From JBCCXL01 sp039191605 (GTDB lineage Bacteria; Acidobacteriota; Thermoanaerobaculia; Multivoradales; JAHZIX01): DNA of 51,488 bases. The stretch covers positions 1 to 51,488 of the forward strand of contig JBCCXL010000028.1 of the NCBI GenBank assembly GCA_039191605.1, given 5' to 3'. This document shows, one piece after another, positions 32,670 to 39,134 of this stretch. The notes under the pieces were generated by a model that saw nothing but the letters and a program-made list of their open reading frames with translations, was not told where the DNA came from and ran no database searches. The first letter of the stretch is position 1; the number at the start of each line of letters is the position of its first letter. The position numbers and the translations under genes are program-made.

Positions 32670-33830
32670 TTAGCCCACGCTGTCCAGCAACCTCCCCAGA
32701 CGCTCCAATCCGCCCTCGAGATTCTCCTGAGAGCCGCCGAAGCCGAGGCGCACGTGGCGTTCCATGCCGAAGCAGATGCCCGGTACCAGCAGCACTCGGT
32801 GCTCTTGGGCGAGGCGATGGCAGAGGGTCTCTACGTTCTCCCCTACCAGCAGCTCCGGGAAGCCGCAGACGCCGCCCTGGGGCAGCACCCAGCGGACCTG
32901 GTGACTGCGCTGGCGGATCCAGTCATCCAGCAGCTGGCGGTGGACCTGGGCCTGCACCCGCCTCGGCTCGGTGAGCCGCTCGGCGTGACGCAGCACGTGG
33001 GCGGCGAGCTTCTCCACCAGCGGCGAGAGGTGCAGCAGGGTGTAGTCCCGCAGGTGAGCGAAGGTGGCGAGAACCTCCTGGGAGGCCAGGCACCAGCCGA
33101 CTCGCAGGCCCGGCAGGCCATAGGCCTTGGAGAAGGTACCCATGGAAATCGCCCGCTCGTAGCGCAGCACCGGCTCCGGCAGCGGATCGCTGTCGTAGGT
33201 CAGGGTGGTGAAGGCGCCGTCCCACACCAAATAGGCACCGACGCTCTCGGCGACGTCCAGCAGCTCCTGCTGCTCAGCCGCCGTGAGGGTGGCTCCGGTG
33301 GGGTTGTGGGGAAAGTTGACGACGATCATCTTGGTGCTCGTCGTCACCAGCTCCCGCAGCTCATTGAAGTCCGGCCGGAAGCTGCGCTCCGGCCGCAGAG
33401 GCCAGCGGTGCAGCCGGCAGCCCACCGCCTCGGCGACGGCGTAGAGCTGCTGATAGAAGGGATCCAGCACCACCACGTCGTCGCCGGCCCGCAGCAGGCC
33501 GGTCATGATCAGAAAGTTCGCCTCCGTCGATCCGTGGGTGATCATCGCCCGGGAAGCGTCGCCGTCGAGGAAACGATCCGCCAGCGCCTGGCGGGCGTCT
33601 TCTCCGCCGAGGGTCTGGCTGTCGTGGAAGACCAGATCGTCCAGCTCCTCCCAGGAGATCCCCAACATCTCGCGGATCTCCCGCAAAGAGTAATCCTGCA
33701 CCCCGCTCGAGCCGATGTCGTAATCCACCTCGAAGTAATAGAGGCGCATCCAGTGCTCCAGCAGAGCGGTCTCCAGCGGCATCGCGGTGCGGGGCGCGAT
33801 CTCCTCGGCGACGGACGGGCGAACGACCAT
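32670..33830 (-). CDS. Capreomycidine synthase-like PLP enzyme (VioD family)
   Basis: The 386-residue fold type I PLP enzyme shows GTFSKAYGLPGLRVGWC with Schiff-base Lys at about 235, NFPHNPTGA (Asn 176), VWDGAFT (Asp 204) and GLRVGW (Arg 243). The motifs DIGSSGVQDYSL, MITHGSTEA, WPLRPERSFRPD and DYTLLHLSPLVEK match what I recall of VioD, the capreomycidine synthase of viomycin biosynthesis, better than ordinary aspartate aminotransferases. VioD cyclises 3-hydroxyarginine to the cyclic guanidine amino acid capreomycidine. The gene overlaps the lipoprotein stop by one base, and a VioC-like dioxygenase lies upstream in the same orientation. The family call is strong; the exact product is inferred. 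Confidence 0.85.
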   Translation of the reverse strand: MVVRPSVAEEIAPRTAMPLETALLEHWMRLYYFEVDYDIGSSGVQDYSLREIREMLGISWEELDDLVFHDSQTLGGEDARQALADRFLDGDASRAMITHGSTEANFLIMTGLLRAGDDVVVLDPFYQQLYAVAEAVGCRLHRWPLRPERSFRPDFNELRELVTTSTKMIVVNFPHNPTGATLTAAEQQELLDVAESVGAYLVWDGAFTTLTYDSDPLPEPVLRYERAISMGTFSKAYGLPGLRVGWCLASQEVLATFAHLRDYTLLHLSPLVEKLAAHVLRHAERLTEPRRVQAQVHRQLLDDWIRQRSHQVRWVLPQGGVCGFPELLVGENVETLCHRLAQEHRVLLVPGICFGMERHVRLGFGGSQENLEGGLERLGRLLDSVG

Positions 33831-34708
33831 CAGGGTGCTGCCTCGCCAGGGAAGGCGAAGACGCTGTCGTCCAGCTCAACGCCGGTCTCGATCTCAGACC
33901 AGATCAAGGCCTGATCGAAGCGAATCTCCGGCATCGAGGTCGCCACCCGGCCGGCGAATTGCACCCCGTTGACCTCCCGGTACTCCGAATACTTCACCTG
34001 GAGGTCGAGGGTGCCCTGGGGGAAGGTGCGGGTTTCCGTATGGGCGCGGATCAAGAAGGTCGAAGCGTCGAGATCCACCACCCTCTCCACCTGCCCGCCG
34101 AGGCGCACCCGGAGTCGGTAGGCGTCGCCGACCTTGCCCACCAGCTCCACCTCATGGCCGGAAGCCTCGGGGTTGACCAGCGGTCCGTCCACATCCGACT
34201 GGGAGGCGTAGAGGATTTGGTCTCGCTCCTCGAGCCACACCGGCTCTACCTGATCCGGAGTCGCCCCCTTGGACCAGGCGCCGGAACCGTCGTAGCCGGA
34301 GAGAATCTTGCCCCGGGGCGATTCCACGTCCCGGCGATACCCTTTGCCATCGCGAATCTGGGTCTCCGCCGGAGCCCCAGAAAAGGCCGAGGAATCCATC
34401 ACTCCAACCTTGCGCACCGTCTCCACGGCGTCCAGGGCGTCACCACCGAGGGCCTCTCGGTGACTTTGCAGAATCTCCTCCAGGCTGAGATCGGAGGTCT
34501 CCACCGCCACCTCCGGAGCGCTGGCGGCATCCGGCGCCGAGCCATCTCCGGAGCCACCGCAGGCCACCAGGCTCGCCAGCAGCCCGAGGCAGATCACGGA
34601 TAGGGAGGGAAGTCCTCGCAAGGAAATCCACCGCCCGGCTCTGCCTCGCGGCGAAAGATCGCGGTGAGCGGAAATCAGCGACGGCACGAGAGGGGAACGC
34701 GGCGGCAT
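33830..34708 (-). CDS. LolA-like lipoprotein in the VioC/VioD-like operon
   Basis: The product is 292 residues, with AGGAGG six bases before the ATG. A long charged N-region precedes a hydrophobic stretch ending LLASLVAC, a canonical lipobox (Cys near 50). The mature part starts with a helix (EEILQSHREALGGDALDAVETVR) and continues as a beta-rich half-barrel (DGKGYRRDV, DGSGAWSKG, FLIRAHTET, VKYSEYREVNGVQF), the style of LolA-like and outer-membrane lipoprotein-sorting-like proteins. A role in binding a hydrophobic ligand is possible. It overlaps the aminotransferase start by one base, yet no link to amino-acid chemistry is known. Confidence 0.75.
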   Translation of the reverse strand: MPPRSPLVPSLISAHRDLSPRGRAGRWISLRGLPSLSVICLGLLASLVACGGSGDGSAPDAASAPEVAVETSDLSLEEILQSHREALGGDALDAVETVRKVGVMDSSAFSGAPAETQIRDGKGYRRDVESPRGKILSGYDGSGAWSKGATPDQVEPVWLEERDQILYASQSDVDGPLVNPEASGHEVELVGKVGDAYRLRVRLGGQVERVVDLDASTFLIRAHTETRTFPQGTLDLQVKYSEYREVNGVQFAGRVATSMPEIRFDQALIWSEIETGVELDDSVFAFPGEAAP

Positions 34709-34726
34709 AGAGGACCTCCTGCGGCC

Positions 34727-34771
34727 AAAAAGGCGAAGCCCCCGTGGGCGGATAGAACCGCCGAAGGGGGC
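34727..34771 (-). terminator. Intrinsic terminator or attenuator inside the VioC/VioD-like operon
   Basis: On the minus strand, GCCCCC...GGCGG (34758-34771) pairs with CCGCC...GGGGGC (34738-34751), with a small internal loop and a six-base apical loop. A short TTCGCC tract ending in five T (34727-34731) follows. It sits between the dioxygenase stop and the lipoprotein start, so downstream genes may be expressed at a lower level or from a second promoter. Confidence 0.7.
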
Positions 34772-34797
34772 CGAGCCGGTGGGTATGGGGACGAGAT

Positions 34798-35886
34798 TCA
34801 GAGAATGATCGGAGAGTCTGCGCTCTCCCGCTGGGACCGAGACTTCCGCAGATCGCGGGTGATGTTGACTCGCTTCATCCAGCGATCCGTGCCGTCGAAG
34901 CGAGCGCTGAAGGGGCGGCGACCGTGTACCGCCTGGAAGTTGTCGATGAAGCAGAAGTCGCCTTGCTCCAGCACCAGATCTCCCAGCTTCTCCCCGACGG
35001 CTTCGATGAACACCTCCAAGGCGGCTCGGGCCTCGGGACTATCGATCGAGGCGATGTCCATGAAGTAGGGATCCAGGCGCATGTACGGGCGGTTCGGATC
35101 GCCGAAGAGCACGGCGATCTTTTCCGGGGCGCTATTCATGCGATTGATCTCGTCGTACGCGTCCGCTAGCTCCCCATCCACCACTCGATCCGCGCCCTTG
35201 TTCTTCACCAGGTGAGACTCATCGGGGCGAATGGTGAAGTGCTCTTCGAAGAGCAACTTCCACTGCTCCTTGGGCATGTCGATGCCCTCGAGGGTGGCGA
35301 AGGTGGTGGAGACGCCGTCCGGGTTCCGCAGGCAGGCCATGCCCAGGTAGTCACCGCGATAGGGGTGGAAGGCGTCCTCCGTATGCCACCACAGCACCTG
35401 CTCCGAGCCCGAACCCAGCTGCTCGCCCTTGTGGGCCTCGATGGGGAGGATGTCGTGGACGATGCGGCCATCCTGCTGCGTCGCCCAGCCGATGCACTTC
35501 CCCAACAACGAGCCGAGCAGAACGAGGAACATCTCCTCCTCCACCGCCCTGGACTCGACCTCCGAGCCTTTCCAGTGGGGAGGAGTACGGCCGATCTTCT
35601 CGTCGGTAATGTCGAGCCCGGAGACGATGATCACCGCCCGGGAAGGCTCCAGAGCCTTGAAGTCCGTCAGCGCCTGGCGCAGGCGGCGGGGCAGCTCGTG
35701 GGCGATGATCTCCGCCGAGCGGTGGAAATCCGAATGCTCAGAAGAACCGTAAGTCTCAGCGAGTTCCGCAAGCAGAGTGGAGCATTGAACGGCTTCTTCC
35801 GGCGTGAGCTGAAAGCGCGCGCTAGTGGTGTCGATGGCACAAAACGCCTGGGGTTCCTGGGCTTTTTCTTCGACCGTAGTAATCAT
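34798..35886 (-). CDS. Fe(II)/2-oxoglutarate dioxygenase, VioC/OrfP-type amino acid beta-hydroxylase
   Basis: The product is 362 residues, with AAAGAGG seven bases before the ATG. It matches clavaminate-synthase-like amino acid hydroxylases along its length: AHELPRRLR, GWATQQDGR, LPIEAHKGE, WHTEDAFHPYR, CLRNPDGVSTT, IRPDESHL, FIDNFQAVHGRR and DRWMKRVNITRDL. Iron ligands would be His 168, Glu 170 and His 321, with Arg 335 binding 2-oxoglutarate. In VioC, as I recall, two Asp in a DGD motif hold the guanidinium; here the aligned motif is LDPY (Asp 272, Tyr 274), so the substrate may be arginine or another basic amino acid such as lysine. Its VioD-like neighbour favours arginine. Confidence 0.88.
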   Translation of the reverse strand: MITTVEEKAQEPQAFCAIDTTSARFQLTPEEAVQCSTLLAELAETYGSSEHSDFHRSAEIIAHELPRRLRQALTDFKALEPSRAVIIVSGLDITDEKIGRTPPHWKGSEVESRAVEEEMFLVLLGSLLGKCIGWATQQDGRIVHDILPIEAHKGEQLGSGSEQVLWWHTEDAFHPYRGDYLGMACLRNPDGVSTTFATLEGIDMPKEQWKLLFEEHFTIRPDESHLVKNKGADRVVDGELADAYDEINRMNSAPEKIAVLFGDPNRPYMRLDPYFMDIASIDSPEARAALEVFIEAVGEKLGDLVLEQGDFCFIDNFQAVHGRRPFSARFDGTDRWMKRVNITRDLRKSRSQRESADSPIIL

Positions 35887-36564
35887 GACGCAACCTCTTT
35901 AGACGAAGAGACGCTCCACCCGGATTCCCTGGGCTGGGCCCAGGCAAGTCGTGGAGCTCGAAGGGAAAGGAAAGATCCTGGGGGCACCTCCGCCTCACGG
36001 TGACGATCCCGTAGGAATCGGCGATCTCAGCGAGAAGCGGGCTGCAGCGACAAAGTGAAAGAAGGTCCTGAATATTGAGATCAGGGGATGAGAGCGGGCT
36101 ACAAAATTCCGGCAGTAGCCCGAGTAGAGGGCCTTCCTGGAGAAGTTCAGACGACGGCGTCGCCGAATCATCGCGCCCCTCCACTTGCCGCTAGGAGCGC
36201 AGCAGGCGGTAGCCAGCGGGCCAAAAGCAGCAGATCAGAGCGGCAGTTCAAAGGGGGCGTTGGAAATGACGACCAGTGGAGGACCGAAGGCCTCGACCGC
36301 GGCCTGCAGGCCAAGTCCCCCGAAGAATCCAGCCCCCGAAGAATCCAGCCCCCGAAGAATCCAGCCCCCGAAGGATCCCGTCCGGGAAGGCTCGATAGCC
36401 CATACCCCCTCGCGAGACCTATGGTCCCGACCTCGATCTGTCTTCAGATCCCGGTCGTTAAAGAAGTAGGTGTGTCGAGGGGAGCAGAGCGAGACACGAG
36501 GAGCGGGAACAAAACACACAGCGACCGGGGGAAGCAAGCTTCGTCCACCCCCGGGAGCTGAGAC
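35887..36564. other. Long spacer upstream of the dioxygenase gene, with a 16-bp tandem repeat
   Basis: No gene is supported in this 678-base stretch. A reading frame on the minus strand (36235-36537) crosses the 16-bp repeat and has no ribosome-binding site. The dioxygenase promoter should be here, but no clear -35/-10 pair was identified. Confidence 0.5.
36317..36379. repeat. 16-bp tandem repeat, 3 perfect copies plus a partial
   Basis: CCCCCGAAGAATCCAG occurs head to tail at 36317, 36333 and 36349, followed by a 15-base variant to 36379. The period is not a multiple of three, which argues against coding. Confidence 0.95.
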
Positions 36565-37632
36565 TCACCTCACGGAAGACTCTAGCCAGCCCTCGAACCG
36601 GCGCTCCAATTCCCTCCAAGAGGGCAATTCCAGCGCTCGGATCAGGGCATCACCGGTTGCCGGAGCGGGTGGCTCCTTCGCCGCCGCCACGTCTTGTAGA
36701 TAGGCGCGGAAACGAGGGTTCAGGGACTCCTCCAGCAGCAGGTAACGCACCAGCAGCGCGCTCGCCTCATAATCCACCGAGCGCACCGAGGCATCGAACC
36801 CAGCGCGGGAGGCGCTCACCAGGCGCTCTAAGTCGAGGATGCCGCCACTGCGTAGATGGGCCAGCAGGCGCGCCGCCTGGGGCTCGACCCCATCGAGCCC
36901 CTTCAACGGCATCAACCCGTCGGCGGTAGCCGTATCCCCCACCGCATCCGCCAAGCCTTCCGAGAGCCAGGGCGCCAAGGCCGAGGCCAGGCCCCGGCGA
37001 TGGGCCAGATGGGTCATCTCATGAGCGAGGGTCCGCAATCCCTCCGCCTGGCGGCGTTCATCGACGATCATCACCACAAAGCCCCGGGGAGCGCTGGCGT
37101 ATCCCGAATAGCCCGACACCGAGCGGCCATCGGCGCGGGCAAAGCTCTGAAAGTCCCGGCGCTGAGAGAAGAGAAAGAGAGTCTCTCGAGGCTCTCCCAA
37201 GAGAGGCAGACCAAGGCGCTCTTCATAGACCGAGTCCAGCGTCTTCGCGATCCGCGAGCAGGCACGCAAGAAAGGAGAGTCGTCTTCGAGATCCGTCAAT
37301 ACGGCGTAGGGGCCACAGCTCGTCTCCACCCCTCGTCCCCCCAAGCTCTCCAAAGCCCGCTGTAGGCTCGGCCCCGAGACGACGTTCGCCGGCCGCCGGG
37401 CTCCCGGAATCACCTCCGGTTCGGCGCTGCTCGGAGAGCCTGAGTCTGCCGCTGATGAGCTCTGCGCCGGAAGCTCCTGAGTCCCCTCATCGCCCCCTCC
37501 GCAACCCACTGCGGCAAGCCCCGGGAGACTCACCAAGAGAGCGATGAGGGCCCGGCCCAACAAACCACCAAAAAACATACTAAAACGACGATAAACCCCT
37601 GATTTCAAAGGGTATTCATGGGTATTCAGCAT
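36565..37632 (-). CDS. Lipoprotein with HEXXH peptidase motif (MA-like, DUF1570-type)
   Basis: The product is 355 residues. The ATG at 37632 has GGAGGA eight bases upstream, better than the upstream in-frame start at 37653. A signal peptide ends PGLAAVGC, a lipobox-like site (Cys 44), followed by a Ser-rich linker. The zinc peptidase signature LAHEMTHLAHRRG (His 204, Glu 205, His 208) and WLSEGLADAVG with Glu 225 as third ligand mark a gluzincin. Its order and size fit the peptidase MA-like/DUF1570 group. It is divergent from the M23 peptidase gene, sharing a 151-base promoter region. Confidence 0.82.
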   Translation of the reverse strand: MLNTHEYPLKSGVYRRFSMFFGGLLGRALIALLVSLPGLAAVGCGGGDEGTQELPAQSSSAADSGSPSSAEPEVIPGARRPANVVSGPSLQRALESLGGRGVETSCGPYAVLTDLEDDSPFLRACSRIAKTLDSVYEERLGLPLLGEPRETLFLFSQRRDFQSFARADGRSVSGYSGYASAPRGFVVMIVDERRQAEGLRTLAHEMTHLAHRRGLASALAPWLSEGLADAVGDTATADGLMPLKGLDGVEPQAARLLAHLRSGGILDLERLVSASRAGFDASVRSVDYEASALLVRYLLLEESLNPRFRAYLQDVAAAKEPPAPATGDALIRALELPSWRELERRFEGWLESSVR

Positions 37633-37691
37633 ATTTCGCTCCTCCATCTGCACATTTTGAATCGTTCACCACTAAATGAGTCGAAAATGCC

Positions 37692-37719
37692 TTGACAATC
37701 CTCCGGCCATCGCTAGAAT
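37692..37719 (+). promoter_or_regulatory. Sigma-70 promoter of the M23 peptidase gene
   Basis: TTGACA (37692-37697) and TAGAAT (37714-37719) are separated by 16 bases, close to consensus. Transcription would start near 37726, leaving a leader of about 58 bases before the ATG at 37784. Confidence 0.8.
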
Positions 37720-37783
37720 CCAGCGCATTCCTCTCTGGGCGTTAAGTCCGTTATCCCCAACACATAAGTACTCCGAACGAGAG

Positions 37784-38659
37784 ATGGCGACGAATCACCA
37801 CACCATCATCTTCGTGCCCCACGCGCGGGCCAAGCTGCGGAAATTCCGTATCAGCAGCAGACAACTCAGCGTGGTAGCGGCGATGACCCTCGCCGTCACC
37901 GTGTTTAGCCTCTTCGTCACCTGGTCCTACTTCACCACCGCCTTCGATCGCGACCGCCTCGAAAGCCTGCGCCATGAGAACCGCAGCCTCGAGCGCGTGA
38001 ACGCCTCCTTCAAGGAGAGCATCGAAGGCCTGGAACAGGCCCTCGGAGAGTACGAAGACCGAACCCGTAAGCTCGCTATCTTAGCCGGAATCGAAGGCTT
38101 GAGCGACGCGGGCGAGGGCGGCATCGGCGGCCTCGCGCCGGCGCAGGAAACCCCCGACGAAGCCCTCGATTGGCTCCATCAGCGGGTCGAACACCTCGAT
38201 GGCACTCTCAACGAGGTCACCGAGAAGCTACTCGAGAGGGATCGCTGGATCTCCTCGATGCCCTCCATCCTTCCGGTCCGAGGCATTTACACGAGCGCCT
38301 TCGGGAACCGCAAGGATCCCATCACCGGCGGTCCGGCCTTTCACCAGGGGATCGACATCTCCGCCCCCCCCGGCGCTCCGGTCCTCGCCTCCGCTGACGG
38401 AGTGGTCACCCGCTCCGGCTGGAACGGTGGCCTCGGCCGCGCCATATTCCTGTCCCACGGCTATGGTCTCTCGACCCGCTACGGCCATCTCTCGAAGCTC
38501 GCCGTAGAGGCCGGAGACACGGTCCAGCGAGGTGATGTGATCGGCTACGTCGGCAACACCGGCCGCTCCACCGGCTACCATCTCCACTACGAGGTGCGAC
38601 AAGAAGGGCGAGCGGTCAACCCCATGGGTTATATTCTAGATAGTGGCTACTGGCGCTGA
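37784..38659 (+). CDS. Membrane-anchored M23 (LytM-type) peptidase
   Basis: The product is 291 residues from the ATG at 37784. The frame is open from 37676, but that ATG precedes the promoter found at 37692-37719. One transmembrane helix (about 29-50) is followed by a coiled coil (about 55-100, RLESLRHENRSLERVNASF). The M23 domain (about 165-290) has zinc ligands His 188 and Asp 191 in FHQGIDISAP and His 268 in YHLHYE, with RYGHLSKL between. All catalytic residues are present, so it probably cuts peptidoglycan cross-bridges rather than being a degenerate activator. It ends before a terminator. Confidence 0.92.
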   Translation: MATNHHTIIFVPHARAKLRKFRISSRQLSVVAAMTLAVTVFSLFVTWSYFTTAFDRDRLESLRHENRSLERVNASFKESIEGLEQALGEYEDRTRKLAILAGIEGLSDAGEGGIGGLAPAQETPDEALDWLHQRVEHLDGTLNEVTEKLLERDRWISSMPSILPVRGIYTSAFGNRKDPITGGPAFHQGIDISAPPGAPVLASADGVVTRSGWNGGLGRAIFLSHGYGLSTRYGHLSKLAVEAGDTVQRGDVIGYVGNTGRSTGYHLHYEVRQEGRAVNPMGYILDSGYWR

Positions 38660-38747
38660 GCGGGCGCACCCTTCGGGACGCACCAAACTGACAAACAGCC
38701 CAAGCCCCCGGTTCCTGAGAACCTAACCCCAGATTCTACGTCCCCCG

Positions 38748-38777
38748 AGGCCGTGATCCCCCGGATCGCGGCCTTTT
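38748..38777 (+). terminator. Intrinsic terminator after the M23 peptidase gene
   Basis: AGGCCGTGATCC (38748-38759) pairs with GGATCGCGGCCT (38763-38774) with one G-T pair, and the T run 38774-38777 follows, about 90 bases after the stop codon. Confidence 0.85.
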
Positions 38778-39134
38778 GCTATTGGCTCCTCGGAGGGCTG
38801 GGAAAGCTCATCGGCCTCGACGAGGAATCATCCAGCCGGACCATCTGTTAGACTTCTTGAACGCTGGCGGAAGGAGCACCGGAGGCGGGCTCTCGGCTCC
38901 CCGACGGCCCGGAGACTTCAAGCCAGGCTCCGCGGAGAGCCACACTCCTCAGCTCCACGACTTTCCCCAGCCTCCAAGCCCATCCAACTCGGCATCCTGC
39001 CCCTCCCCACCTCACCCAGCCGGAGCGGGCAGAGCTTCTGTGGGCTGATCCCTCCTCATCCCAGCCTTCTCGTATTCTCAGATTCCGCGAGAATCCCTCT
39101 CCTCCCCTACCCCCACCCGGCGACCCACCACTCC
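38778..39134. other. Spacer upstream of secA
   Basis: This C-rich spacer shows no supported gene and no convincing promoter. secA has no clear Shine-Dalgarno in front of its ATG. Confidence 0.5.

Noticed and set aside
32655..33914. 419-residue plus-strand frame across the aminotransferase
   Set aside because: It is antisense to the VioD-like gene; composition is Gln/His/Leu-rich without family features.
35822..36184. 120-residue minus-strand frame overlapping the start of the dioxygenase
   Set aside because: It overlaps the well-supported N-terminus of the VioC-like gene out of frame and has no family features.
36235..36537. Possible 100-residue protein on the minus strand
   Set aside because: It reads through the 16-bp non-coding repeat, lacks a ribosome-binding site and matches nothing recognisable; its C-terminal third looks protein-like, but not enough to call.
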